A stretch of DNA of 64,000 bases from Synchiropus splendidus (lineage: Eukaryota; Chordata; Actinopteri; Syngnathiformes; Callionymidae). Both the position numbers and the translations under genes were made by a program. Shown here in pieces: positions 21,111 through 33,230 of the stretch; the first letter of the stretch is position 1, and every line of letters starts with the position of its first letter. The stretch is from contig NC_071347.1 of the NCBI RefSeq assembly GCF_027744825.2, forward strand, positions 21,214,001 through 21,278,000, read 5' to 3'. Under the pieces are notes generated by a model that saw only the letters and a list, made by a program, of their open reading frames with translations, was not told where the DNA came from and made no database searches.

Positions 21111-22868
21111 GAAGGAAGTAACAGCACCGTATTGTAATCCCAGTCAGAGTGGGTTGCATAGATATGTTTCAGCTGATCAAAGACGACGTGTCGGGTCAGG
21201 TGGATATCATCAAATCATTAGTGTCAACTCTAGAGTTTCTTCTGTTAAAAGTAAAACTTCTGAAGGTCTGAACGACCCTCGCTGCCTACCTGGCTGCCTA
21301 CTGTATGGCACCTGTCAATGCACAGAGTCCGCGGAATATAGCGAGCGAACGCTGTCGTGGGTCTCGGGTGCAGTCGTGAGCGAGTATTTGACAAGTGCGT
21401 GTGCTGACCATCTCTCACGCCACACTAGTGTGCCAAGGGACACTGGTAAAAAAAAAACACTGCTGCAGGAACTTGACTGCCATCGTAACATCACATAACT
21501 TAAGCTTAGCTTAATTTTTGTCGCACAGTTGCCGCTTTAACATCACCATGGTACGGTCCATATTCAACACCCATCAGACTATTAAAGATTAAATACTGCA
21601 TTTTCGGTTGCTCGGTTCATCCATTTATCGTCATTAAATAGTGCTTAAAACAAAACAAACACTGTGATGAATCACACTGTAGTTCTCAGATGGGAGTATT
21701 TACTCAGATAAGAGACACATTACATATTCACTGGAGTTTTAATGGGACACCTCAAGGCTAACAAATCTGCTGCACGACGGGGATGAGGGGTTAAAAGGCA
21801 GGAGGCACCAAAATTAGAGGGAGAGAAAAGAATCAGCTCACAGACTGATGTCAATTCTCTCTGTATAGACGGGAGGTGCTGGCACGGAACCAACCGCTAA
21901 TGCCCCTTAAATGTCAACCACTACAGAAAGGAAGGGGGGCGGGGGGGGGGGGGGGGGGGGGGGGGGGTGCAGCACAAACGAGAGCGCATTCATATTTCAG
22001 GAAGACAGATGCTATAACGCACAATGTCGTGGAAGGAGTGCAGACGAGGACACGGGAGGCCACCAGAGAGACGACATGAAAGGGTGGAAATTATTAAGCA
22101 GGAGAAAGGATTGAGTTGTAGCTGTGATGGAAGCATCTGATGGTTGTCTCTATTCAGCAAAGTTCAGACCGGTTCTATCTCACTCACTCCCTCTGCAGAT
22201 GAAAATCTGGCTAGTGTGGGTCAAGGGGGGTTGAGTTTGGTGTTGGGGGTGGGGTCGGACTGCTGGAGAGAGTGATCTTTTTTTCCAGCGGGGTGAAAGG
22301 CGGACGATCATGTGTGCAGAGCTCATGACAAAAGGGCCTTTTATGTGCAGCGTATGCAGATAGAGGAGGCTCCTTTGTGCACAGATGGAGATCCCATGCC
22401 TGGGTCTGCCTGCGGCGGAGAGGGGAGGGCTGGAGGAGGGTGCCGGCGAGGGGAGGGGTGTCTCTGGCACTAAGTGCCATCACTGTGTTGGATTGGGGGA
22501 GGGAGCAGGCAGCCTGGTCCTGCCAGGTTCATACATGCGGGAGGAGGAGCCACGAAGGCAGACTGGTCACTAGTGGTCCGACCCCAACAACACAGCAACA
22601 GGACTCGTAATAAGTGCTGGCGCCATGTGTGCTCAATTTCTTTAGGATTGGAACCTGCTTGTATGATGCAACAGTGAACAATAATGGTCACACAAAACAA
22701 TGTTACTTCCCATCCTTTTTATATTTTGTTTGGCAATATAAATATTTATTGTTTTCTTTTTCTGCTAGTAACCAATGTGCGCTGTTATCTAATAGGTGTC
22801 CATATCAAAATGACCATTTTCCCACTAACAATCATGGTTCTTATTACAATTTATTGCTGAACTTAATG
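21111..22868. other. non-coding DNA with a long G run
   Basis: Apart from the homopolymer at 21941-21967 and a G-rich stretch at 22200-22580, nothing is recognisable. Overlapping open frames on both strands at 22180-22700 come from the GC bias. Confidence 0.4.
21941..21967 (+). repeat. poly(G) run of 27 (plus preceding GGGGGGC)
   Basis: 27 consecutive G follow GGGGGGC (21934-21940). Runs this long are rare in vertebrate DNA, can form G-quadruplexes, and are often mis-sized in assemblies. Confidence 0.9.
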
Positions 22869-22960
22869 TATTGCAATATATCATAATGTATCGTATCACC
22901 ACCCCCGTATTGGAATACGTACAGTTGGTATCACAAGGTACCTGCCAATACACAGCTCCA
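22869..22960 (-). mobile_element. hAT-like MITE end
   Basis: The stretch TATTGCAATATATCATAATG, then GTATCGTATCACCACCCCCG, then GGTACCTGCCAATACACAGC matches the end of an abundant fish element with GCTGTGTATTGGCA...GTATC-type ends, seen here in reverse orientation. The element probably extends left into the AT-rich 22680-22868 stretch, but its other end was not found. Confidence 0.6.
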
Positions 22961-25231
22961 TTATCTAACATAAACAACTCAAGCACGATAAAAGTGTCAG
23001 GATAATTTATTCACCCCATGTAAATGAACGTTTAAAGCAGCTGTCCCTTGATGGATTTCAGTCGCAACCAAGTCAAACTGGCACCCAGTTGAACAGTTCG
23101 ACACAATAAAGTCCCCAACAGGTGGGGAATCATTTATTTGGATAATTATTCCAAACCATTTGAACTGACTTTCTATGTTCCTGGTCAGAGTTCAGGGGCA
23201 TGAAAATGCTGCCTATTTACTGCAGTCGTCATCAAAAAATCTGTGCAGTGCTGAGCTGTAACTTAACCAAGCATAAAAAACCAAAATGTAAAACGAAATT
23301 TCAAGATAAAAAAAACTTAGAAACCTAGTGTTTCAGATGAAATATAAAAACTAGGAACACTATTGAATAATGCAGCAATAATTATTTAATTCTCATCATA
23401 CCTTAAATCACAAAAAACTGTTGACATATAGAACATATTGACATACACACACTGGGTATTTTGAGATCTTTTTTGAATAGGATTATACTGCATAAGTATA
23501 AGAAAAAACAAAACTACAACTTCACACGGTGTTCTACAATATGAGTGCCTCTCCAACACCTGTGTTCTCATTTCTACACGCATTTATTGTCATGACTTAT
23601 ACTCCTATCTGTCTTCACTTCCTATTTATAATCACATCCCAGGATTTCCATTATTACTGTAAATTGGGATAAAGCCAATATGAGTGCGTTCTCCTTCCCG
23701 ATGCTGTTGTTTAAAGAGTGCTTAAGGACCTCTGGAGACCCTGAGAAGAAAAGAGGGTCAACACAGGCAGCCTGCAGCATCTGGTGGACACCTGTAACAC
23801 TGCAAGTCGCCGAGGGGGAACAGGGTCAGCCTTTGTGATGCTGCTGTCGCTGGGAATCTGGGACAGAGTGTTCTGACCCTCCGCGCTCCTGCCTGGGTCC
23901 CTGTTCGTCTGGAGTCATGTGGGGAGTGGTCTAACCACTGAATCAAATGACAACATAAATAACCACCAGCAGCCACTGGCCATAAAAATGTCAGCGCCAA
24001 TCTGGCAAAGCAGACAGAACTAGGTTCTTAAGCAGCAAATCAAGTTCAGCCAGCGTTTGTAACGGTCTCCGAAAAAAAAGGATGAACTTTGAACTTTAAT
24101 TTCAATATTATTAAGGCATCAGAGTTTCATGTGCATCTCATGATGGATTTATTGATGGTGCAGCAGAGGAATCGTCACATGGCCTGTCACTCATTTCCTC
24201 TGCGCAGTTCAAATAATTCTTGCTCTGCATGGAAGACTGTGTGATTGTTTTGGAGAGATGGACAGAGAAATTCGGGGCCTTCCGCTATCACTAGTCTGGC
24301 TCGCAGTCGAGTGTGAGACACAGAGAAACACCTCTAAGACTGAAGGTATGATTCCCACCATATTGGAAAAATGCTGTCAAAGCCTACAGTTAGGGTAAGT
24401 GACATGCATCTGGGAGGAGACCTCTCAACAGGAGTGAATATGTGATGCAGCACCATAAACACCAACACACTGACCAAAGTAAAATGGGCAAATAAGACTC
24501 CAAACACAAACCTTCATCATAAAATGGAGAGCATGCTGCCAGGCCACTGGAATGCTGACAGTGCCGCTCAACAAAGACGAGTCAGTCATGTAACAAGCGA
24601 GAAGTGCTGCTGTAGGCTGTTACTGATGAAGCAAGAGCATTCTGGCTTCTTGAAAACATTTAAAGCCTTCACACTTAGACATAGTTATTCTTCTAGGAAA
24701 TCTGCTCGGCGTAATGCTCACAAGCCAAACATCAGCAAAATCACATAACCAACTAGCACAAAGATCATAATAAGTTTAAGCTTCAATGCACCAAAAAGCA
24801 ACAATTCTAAAGGACAAATATTCTCACATTGACGTGAACATTGAGGCAAATACATTTCAATATGATGGCCCCTTACAAACACGCACAGAAACATAAATAT
24901 TAAAAATATTATTCCACATATATATCAAGCAATAATTCCACAAGGCAGTAGCTTCTGCCCAATCGGTTGTTCTTTGCTTCATAACGGAATAAATAATAAG
25001 TCCAGTTCCAAATTCACTCCTTACATCCCTGTTTTGATTGTTAAGCTTGAGAGCACTTTCACAAGGACAGCTACACGCCACATCTCAGTGAAGGAGTCAA
25101 ATCACAAGCGTTCAAATGTTCGATCAAACCTCAAATGAACACAAGGAAGAAGAATAAAAATACAAAACGCAAATCATATGGCGCAGCCTTCATGTAGCTC
25201 AAATAAAAATATAAAATAAAAAAATACTCAC
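22961..25231. other. AT-rich non-coding DNA
   Basis: Nothing recognisable beyond short A/T runs. Confidence 0.4.
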
Positions 25232-25266
25232 GATCATTTCTGCTCCTCCACATCCTCGTCAGTAAT
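25232..25266 (-). other. candidate 35-nt microexon
   Basis: On the minus strand this lies between a good acceptor (CCTTTTTTTCATAG) and a consensus donor (GATC|GTGAGT), inside very AT-rich intron-like DNA from which it stands out by composition. One frame reads LLTRMWRSRND, with an internal ATG. Another reads ITDEDVEEQK and then a stop. The length is not a multiple of three, so it would be a 5' UTR or start-codon exon, or would shift frame. Its phase does not lead into the open frame of 15674-15858. It is one of the cleaner splice-site pairs in the window. Confidence 0.3.
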
Positions 25267-25904
25267 CTATGAAAAAAAGGAAATAAAAATAATAAAAATC
25301 CATTTCATGTCAACAAAGTGACAAAAAAAATCATGGGCAATCTGACACAACATCCTATATGATTAACACAAGAGAAGTGAATAGATATCCAAGGTCCATG
25401 GAGTTGAGAGGACTAAAGGTACAGAGAGGATAAAACCTCTCCATGACAGGGCTAAAGGGCTACATTATTAACTGTGACTGTTGCGAGGGGCCATCGGGCC
25501 ATGAAAAAGACGGTAATGACTATAAAACAGGACGGAGAAATATCCAAAATACACACTTAAGTTACATAGCAAAAATTGACTCAAAAAGATTAAATGTAAG
25601 TGAGGACATTCAGAAGTGTAATATGCCATGAAACATGTAAAAATATATCGATTTACTTGAATATAAATCCAAATAAAACTATTGACCAAACATTTAAGAA
25701 AGCTAAACAGTTAATTTATTACAAAATGTATTTTCATTTCAATCATAATTTTCAATGCTTTTGAGGGACAAGAAATACATACAAAAATGAATGATTTTGT
25801 CTCGTAATGGCTAAAAAAGAAGCAAAAAAAACAAAGAAAGAAGAAAAAGTACGACAGATCAATTGTATAGATGTAATCTGACCACAAAAGTGCCGCAAAA
25901 ATAC

Positions 25905-25948
25905 AGGCAAAGGGCCGCATGTGGTCCCCGGGCCGCTCTTTCCCAAGG
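25905..25948 (+). mobile_element. hAT-like relic (short)
   Basis: GGCAAAGGGCCGCATGTGGT followed by CCCCGGGCCGCTCTTTCCCA is the recognisable end part of the many fish hAT elements containing GGGCCGCATGTGGCCC(C/G)CGGGCC. Only this short piece is clear. Confidence 0.45.
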
Positions 25949-26986
25949 TCTTGTCTAAGATTAGATTAAACCGTCTTTATTAGATGTGGCAATTCCAAGT
26001 CCTGAGTTCAAAGCTGCATTATGCTTGTTACTATTGTTGCTGGCACTGACTAGCATTTCTTCTTTTCTTCTCAATTTATATATTTTTATGCATCCACGCA
26101 AATAACAACTGGAAATGTTTTAAGTCTATTCAGGCAATGGAGGGTGGCATTCTAATTTAAAAAAATTCAAGTATGAAAAGTAGAAAAGTTAGGAGATGAC
26201 AAAGCGAAGACAGACAACTTCTTTGTTGTTGAGACTTGCTAGGTAGGACTCTGGCCCTATTAAACCACGTATCACACTCCGGAGTCACATCCTGCATATT
26301 GAGGTACAAAAAAATGGGTCTGGCCTCAGTTCATGCAGATATTGCTATTTGGGAAATACTGAATATTTCATGAAAATGGCTACTAATCTGCACAAACAAC
26401 GCACTTCTTTTGAATGAATAATAAATGAGAAATTATTTCCTTGAAAAGTATTTCTAAACTATTTATGTTAAATAACGTCCCAAAAGTTATTATCTTGACC
26501 ATGCAATTAGTTTGACAGTAACACGACATGTTTCAACGAAACCTCATCCAGCCTGTCGGCATATTGCACAGCAAGGACTTTAATTTTGGACCCTCATCAT
26601 TACAAGTAAACCAGGTCACACTGGGACGGTCACTGACACCGGGGCAATTACCACAAGAAGGTCTAATCCCTTACACTGCACTTAGGGTCGTTTTAAAGGC
26701 CACATGGGCACGCTGTGAAGCTCCCGCAACGGGTCCAGTTGGGTCCATTTTATAGTCACTGGAGCACGGGCCAGATTGTCAAGACCCGGGAAAGTAATCC
26801 CTGGAGTCGGGCCACTAAAACCTGCCTCGACCTTGTAACCATGGCAGCAGACAGGTGGTGTCTGGGTCACAGTGCAAACATGGCCGAGGCTCCACGCTGG
26901 TCATCCGTTAATAAAAAACTGCTCAGGATGGACGTCAACAACCCTTCGCAAGGAGGAAAACCCAAACACTGCAACAGGACACTCAC
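25949..26986. other. non-coding DNA
   Basis: Nothing recognisable. Confidence 0.4.
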
Positions 26987-27103
26987 ATCTTTACCGACTT
27001 CTTTCTCTTTATCGACTTCTATAAACTTTGTAAACTTAGGAAGTAAGTACCATATGACCCACTCAGAATGAAATTCACCAGTGCTCATCGTCACAAGGAC
27101 AAT
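26987..27103 (-). CDS. candidate 117-nt symmetric exon (weak)
   Basis: On the minus strand an acceptor (TTTACTTTTTGGGATTCCAG) precedes, and the consensus donor GTGAGT follows. The block is exactly 39 codons in phase 0, open as IVLVTMSTGEFHSEWVIWYL then LPKFTKFIEVDKEKEVGKD. The same frame remains open on both sides, for 95 codons in total, so openness alone says little. I recognise no family. It lies between the 28.3 and 25.2 kb candidates in the same orientation. Confidence 0.2.
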
Positions 27104-27593
27104 CTGGAATCCCAAAAAGTAAATCTCTGAGTTGTGCTTAAGAACAGTAGTCAAGTAGTAGTCTTTTCAGAACATTATCTAAGGCAACATGTTTCAATAT
27201 GTATGGTCTGTCATGTCAAATATTTTCAAATGATCTACAAAAATGATCTCATTGTAGTTGACTTGAGACCTATTTATTGGGTGCAAAATAAGAGTTCATT
27301 GAACAAAATTTAAAGCCGCCCACTTATAGTATGAAACAACGTTGCTTATACTGGAAGAATGATTTTCATCCATTTCCAAAGTAGTCTTGTTTTAATAATT
27401 ATCACATTTTGTGGGTCACTTTCAGACACTAAAACATTAATTTCCTAATCGCTAGTTTTTATTCAACCTAGAAATGAATTATTCCTTCTATTAAATTTCA
27501 TCGGTAGGTTTCAACAAAGCGGTTATTTGATGCACCTGTAGTTAAGGGTTCATTATTTTCCGCTCCTACTCTCTGTTTGTGGCCTTCAAAAAG

Positions 27594-28097
27594 CTACATG
27601 AAGCCTTTTAATATTTGAGACGATACATCATGGTGTTGGCTACAGAGTTGATAATTCCATTCTGCCAAAACAGCCAAGCGATGGTTGTCTGTCTCGCCCT
27701 TTCTGAGAGCAACACATGATCTCCCCTTGGCCTTTTCTCCATTCACCAACTCTCCCCGTCTCTCGTCAGTTGCTATGAGACACTCCGGCTGAAGCCAAGG
27801 CTTCCACAATTCATTACTGGAGGAACAAAAGCCAAAGCGCTGGACAAAGCTGGGCAGACCAACACAAACCAGCTCCCACTTAACACACATATCACACCTC
27901 AGAGTTCTGACATACAAATGGCCAATTAAAACTCGCTCCCCCGACACAGTCTTGCTACGTCGGCTCTCACAAGCACCGAAGGGTCCGTGGAGGATATCAG
28001 CAAAGATTTGTGAGATTCCACGTTCCAATATGAAGGATACAGTATTCCCTTTAATGATAGATTCAACAATGTGTCCTGACCACTCACAAAAGAACAA
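27594..28097. other. candidate conserved non-coding stretch
   Basis: GC-balanced sequence without repeats, containing CAACTCTCCCCGTCTCTCG and ACCAGCTCCCACTTAACACA. It includes a 167-codon minus-strand open frame that has no splice-site support and no recognisable protein character. About one or two frames of this length are expected by chance here. Evolutionary constraint cannot be judged without alignment. Confidence 0.2.
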
Positions 28098-28296
28098 TTC
28101 ATGAAGAACAACTCATGTTAAAACATGAAACCCACACGATTAATATTTAATCTCAAATATTGCAAAAATATCCTTATTCACAATACTGTAAAAAAAAAGC
28201 TAACTGCAGTGAACATTCACGTATGAGAAAAGTGTGTGAGAGATTCATTAATAATCAATTTTTGTAACTGGCACTTATACACAAAATAAATAAACT

Positions 28297-28343
28297 TACA
28301 GGTTACACCTCTCAGGCGTCAATTCGGAGAGGTCTAACCTGTA
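28297..28343. repeat. hairpin with 17-bp arms
   Basis: The left arm 28297-28313 (TACAGGTTACACCTCTC) and the right arm 28327-28343 pair with a single mismatch around a 13-nt loop. The stem contains both splice-site-like signals of the microexon candidate 28300-28338. Confidence 0.8.
28300..28338 (-). CDS. candidate 39-nt microexon
   Basis: On the minus strand it is preceded by GACACAGACTTTTGTACAG and followed by the consensus donor GTAAGT. It is 39 nt, a multiple of three, with one open frame reading LDLSELTPERCNL across the junctions. Its exit phase (two bases left over) is the one needed to continue into the signal-peptide-like frame of 15674-15858, although other exons would lie between. 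Almost the whole exon is in the two arms of the hairpin at 28297-28343. No family is recognised, and it could be chance. Confidence 0.25.
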
Positions 28344-30917
28344 CAAAAGTCTGTGTCATAATATACAAAATGACACCATTTTGCTTTTGTTTTTCTTGAC
28401 GTGATTTATTCAGCCATCTCTTTAACTAAGTCATTCGTTAAAAATTATTTTCTCCAAACTACGGAGAGCCAAAACATTAGATATATGAAGTCGAATAATC
28501 ATATTTAAATGAAGTCACCATTATTGTAGCTCCAAGTGCTGACATTGTTTTACTTCACTTTTTCTACTTTACTTTTTCAAGTTGTTTTCACACAGTCGTG
28601 TGAGGCTGGGTCATGGGGGCAGCAGTCAGGAAAAGAAGCCCAGGCTGCTTGTTTTGGGATACTAGCCACGGAAAGTCTGAAAGCTCTGCCGTGAGCTTGT
28701 TTTTCACTTAGATTATTCAGATAGAAACCCCCCCAAAAAGGCAGAAAATGTTTTGCGCCTCCATACATACAGGTTGCGTGCTGACCTGAAAGTTTTCATT
28801 GGACTTTCTGTGATCACTTAAAACTGCGTTGTTCCGCGGCCCCGTCTGATTCTGCTCTAAAGGGCAGCTTCAATGTTGCTCGGCTCCAGACGCTGGCAAA
28901 TAGACACGTCACAGAGCCATGACGCGAACACAGCTTTTTCTATAAACCGATCCGTAGACTGCGTGTGTACGGCAAAAAAAAGAGCCCCCACTGGTATCGC
29001 CTCGCCCCACTATTTAAGAAGGCTTCACAACCCACAATGATAGACGTTGATCTTGTCTCCCTCATAAAATGTTTGAGACATTATAAAGACCCGGTTCACA
29101 AGGGTGTTCCGATTGTACCGCCCAGCCCAGAGTAGGTCGACATGCTCTTGAGAGATTCTGTTAATAAAGAAGCCAACAGGTTGATACTGGAAAACTACTT
29201 TGGTTGGAGACCATTTTCTCCCCAACAACATACAAGACAACACTGTTACCATGTGACTCAGAGTCAAACACAGCAGTGTGGCTGAGAACACAGTGCCAAA
29301 TGGCAGGGATAGGCTGCCGCCTCACTTCAATGTAACATCACCTGTATCCAACTTCCCACCAGCTCTTCCTCACCAATCAACTTGAAACGTCTGATTCCTC
29401 CACGGCCAATCACAGAACAACGCCCAGCTGTTTTCATGGAAAAGAAAAGAGTGGAGGGCCAATGAGAAATGGACCTCCTCCTTCCACCAGTACTCTACCT
29501 CCACAGCAAACAGGAGGGACGCCAGCAGACAATCAGTCATTAAAATGATTCTGGCTTCTAGGAGCAGCAGTCATTATTTAGACTGGAGGACACAGAGTCC
29601 CAGCCCACTGCTGGCTTCTCCAAGCACTGGCCAATCCCTCAGCGTCTCTGCGCTGTGGGGCCGAGGGACTGGCTCATTTTGTGTCCGGCTGCCTCCCAAA
29701 TTAAAACTTTGATCCAAGACGCCTTTTGTCTTCAACAATAGAGCAACACTTTCAACGCTTTACCATGTGTTTTTGTGATCTATTAAATATCAAACCTGCA
29801 TTTCAAGACGCTTAATGCACGAGCACAGATCAGTCGTTCATTTTAGCAATACCCATTTTGAGATGCACGGCTGCACTTTCTGCTAATGTGACACCAATGT
29901 CAGGAGGAAAGAATACAAATATTTAGATGACATTTGTAATGATAATACACGAGTTTGTCAAGAAACGCAGGTTACAAAATTGGAAAAAATGCTAGTGTAA
30001 TATATGAGTGTGTAGGTCAGAAAACAATCTTCATCCATCAATGTCCAAAACCTTGATGTGTGTGGTTGAGGTCGAAGCCATAACTATAAAGTAACTTTGT
30101 GCAAATAGGAAATAGGAACGGGCGAAGACGAGGGACGGTAAGTTAGATGGTACAAACTGACTGGTCAGAGTTGCAACATGTTTGTAATGGAACACAGACC
30201 CCAAGCTGTATTGTAACGTAAGGTTCCGTAAGTGTGACAGCCACTGTGATGCGCCACTAAGTCAGGAAAGACGGTAAGCCAAACACAGGAGGGGTCACAG
30301 GCACATGTTGATGTCCTTCCAGTTTAAAAACATTGTAGTGGAAAAAGGATACGTGACAAATACCAGAGGGGGAAAAATAATGGACTAACAAATATATAGC
30401 GACAAAATTAAATATCAATATTTCTCCTCAGAACCTTTAATTTTCTTCACATTTTGATGAGACGTCACATCTATTACTGGGTTAACGTCTCATGCTTGCC
30501 GGAGATGCCATTCAAAATCACATACTTTATTTATTTTTTTTTTTTTTCTATTGTCAAATGCACAGCAAGCATCTGAGCAGAGGTCTGTGATAGCGCAGTC
30601 TCTCAATCGTTGAAGCAATTTAGCCCCAATGATTTTACTGTCAGAAGGTTCTCTGGCACCTTGTTATTACACATAAACTGCTTTGTATATACAGAGTGAA
30701 TAATACTCTTTATAAATACACCAATACAACCACGGTAACCACTTCGAACAAGTGGAATCCTTGATGTACATTTTGAAGAAATTCGGGACAATTGCGAATT
30801 GTCCAAGCCCTAAGTCACACGCGACCTCAGATAAAATTTGAGATGATTTGTACGTAGCCCTTTCACGTAGCTTCAAACATTTGTGCCTTATGTCTGTTGC
30901 CAAAATGTGTACACATC
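28344..30917. other. non-coding DNA with candidate conserved blocks
   Basis: A GC-balanced repeat-free stretch at 28770-28980 (GATTCTGCTCTAAAGGGCAG) and another at 29540-29770 (ATTAAAACTTTGATCCAAGA, with a SOX-like AACAATAG) look like candidate regulatory elements. An 88-codon minus-strand frame at 29025-29291 has no splice or other support. The rest is AT-rich without recognisable content. Confidence 0.25.
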
Positions 30918-31122
30918 TAGGGATGCACCAATCCACATTTTTTTACTTTCCATCCGAATCAGATACCAGAATTTGGATATCTGCCGATACCGATATTCCT
31001 CTGATCTGATACTAGAACTCAGTTTGCTAGACACTGTACCTTTGCATTTATTAGGAAGGGCTAATCCGACAAAAACATTGGTATCCGAGCCTGATACCAA
31101 TACCGGATCAGTCCCATCCCCA
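30918..31122 (+). mobile_element. hAT-like non-autonomous element, decayed
   Basis: The left end, TAGGGATGCACCAATCCACA, and the repeated GATACC/GATATC/GATACT pattern (CCGATACCGATATTCCTCTG) are typical of abundant fish hAT MITEs with ends TAGGGATGCACCGAT. The right end, GATCAGTCCCATCCCC, is a decayed reverse complement. No intact target duplication is visible. Confidence 0.65.
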
Positions 31123-32387
31123 ACGTCATTACCGTTTACAAGCTCTGAACAGGTCTACGCTAACACACACCAGAGCTGTTTTACGATACCACTGCTGTCA
31201 TCTGGTGGTCAGCGTGTGAAAATGATCAAGTTAAAGCAAGTGCCAAGGGTTGGCGTGACAGATGTATAGGCATGATTCAAGGTCAAAAATTGGTAGTTCT
31301 TATGGTGATAACACACGGGAAAAGGAGAAGAGGAATATAACCAGTGAGGTCACGGATGTGTTTTGGATGACGAGGAAGAATGACCAAGCTGGGTCGAGGT
31401 GCAGGAGACCAACTTGGCATAGCAACCCCGGGTGGGAAACGCCCAAAGAAGGCCGGAACACAGAACATCTGTCCAAAAATGAGGAAGTCCGTTTCGGCCA
31501 TCTGTTTCAGTAGTCATGGAAGGAACTAGTGGATGAAGTGAGAGCTGAGCAATGACGTCATCATCGGACCGGTCTTCAGACTCAGCTCAATCTCGGATTG
31601 TGACAAAAGTCTGTGTTTCCGGTACCATGCTTTATTTGCTGCACTTGCAAAGCATCTTGACGTCGCCAGCACAGCGTCAGAGCCAAAGGAGCTATGTCCT
31701 CATATCTTTTGAATTCCTCGTAAAATGAAAAAATACTTGTTAACCAATTTATAGTTGTTCAGAACCCACAAACTAAAGGTCATCATTTTCACATTTTCAT
31801 CTGAGTCGAGAACGAACAGATGATACACAGTCTTCAGAATCCTTCAGTGTTAGAGGAATAAAAGTTCAAAAAAAATCTAATGGTGCTTTTATTTGCGTGC
31901 TGAATAAAAATCTGAATAAGTGACTTCTCCATCAGATCTCCTCTTCACCAGGAAATCAGCTGCAAAACTTTATTTGCTTACAGGCCGCAGTTGAATCGGA
32001 AAGCTGCTGTGCCTGTTGCAGAGGACCTGAAGCTTTCTTGGCCATGTCATGAAGAAGCGCAAGTTCAGCCAAAATAGACAATAAAGCAGTTTGGTGAAAC
32101 GTGCCAAATTGGAGCGGCGAGTCAGTCCAGAGGCTCATTTTTCCAACATGATTCACGCTGGAAAGGAGAGCACTTCCTTGTCCTCAGATGAACTCGGTGT
32201 GCGCTGCGTTTTACAGAGAAGGAGAGGGGAGGCGAGTGCACACACCGAGCACACACTCAGAGATGCTGACTCTTTTCTTTAAAGGTTCTGAAGACCGTTG
32301 TTCTAAGACAACAGCCTCTCATCCATCTTGGACGCATTTTTTTCTAACGTGGTCATTTTAACCTTCGGTCAGCACAAGGTTCCTGAA
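31123..32387. other. non-coding DNA
   Basis: Nothing recognisable. Confidence 0.4.
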
Positions 32388-32495
32388 TGAATCCTGTTTA
32401 TTAATTTATTATTTATTTATAATAATTTATAATATAATAATTTATTTATTTATAATATGTATAATTTATTATTTTTTAATTTAAAAAAGTCTGAA
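32388..32495. repeat. AT-rich low-complexity tract
   Basis: Repeated TTTATTTATAAT and TAATTTATTA units with few G or C. Confidence 0.75.
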
Positions 32496-32569
32496 TTACA
32501 AAAATATTTTGGAAAAAAAGGATCAATTGATTCTGTCTCCATAATTTCTCAAGAACTAATTGTTGTAGT

Positions 32570-33230
32570 TTAGTAGTCACGAATGGAATTATCTTTTATT
32601 TTCTGTTAAATATTTATTCACTTTTATTAATGAAATTCTTGCAAACAACTTCCTTCCTTCTACACAGTCAGGTTTTTTTCTACATCAATCTTTCATTTTT
32701 AAAACGCATTATTCCTTTTTGCCATGTATGAGTTTCACTTTTTAAATCAACCATCAACTTTCTTTTTATCATTTTTTCTGCACTCACCTTTACACCCGAC
32801 ATTCACTGTCTGAGAATGCTCAGTTTTCAACCCATGGTTCAGTTTTTGTGACTTATCTTTGAAAAGATTTTGACAACCTTTTCATCAAATATTCTTTTAT
32901 TCCCATTTTTAACTTTTTGTAGCTGACGGTTTTAAATTAAATATTTATCCATGTTTTTGTTTTAATCAGTTTTTTTCGGCAGACAACTTTCGACTCTTTT
33001 GACACTTACTGTTTGTCAGAAAGTCATCACTGCAGTCTACTTTTTCTTATTGGCCTTTATTCAATTTCTTTTTAAATTTTCTATTTCAACGCCACTCTTT
33101 TTCTGCCTTCTCAGTCAACCTTTGTGTCATGAACTCTTTTTTTTTTTTCTTTCACAGCTCATTTTGACGCCACTATGTCCAATCCAATTTTCACTTTAAC
33201 TCTAAAGATGACAACCAACTATAAGCACAA
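32570..33230. other. T-rich strand-asymmetric stretch
   Basis: About 650 bp in which T greatly exceeds A on the + strand, with frequent TTTTT runs (for example TCTTTTTTTTTTTCTTTCAC near 33137). No repeat unit or gene is seen. A strong-looking + strand acceptor results from the composition. Confidence 0.5.

Noticed and set aside
25232..25253. Assignment of the 35-nt block to an MPPED1-like gene
   Set aside because: Only about seven residues resemble the N-terminus. The phase does not fit the nearest candidate exon, and no metallophosphoesterase exon was found.
27594..28097. 167-codon minus-strand frame
   Set aside because: About one or two frames of this size are expected by chance. The translation has no recognisable domain and no start context; kept only as a candidate conserved stretch.
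29025..29291. 88-codon minus-strand frame with a hydrophobic start
   Set aside because: It looks like a signal peptide at first sight, but there is no promoter, splice or homology support, and many frames of this size are expected.
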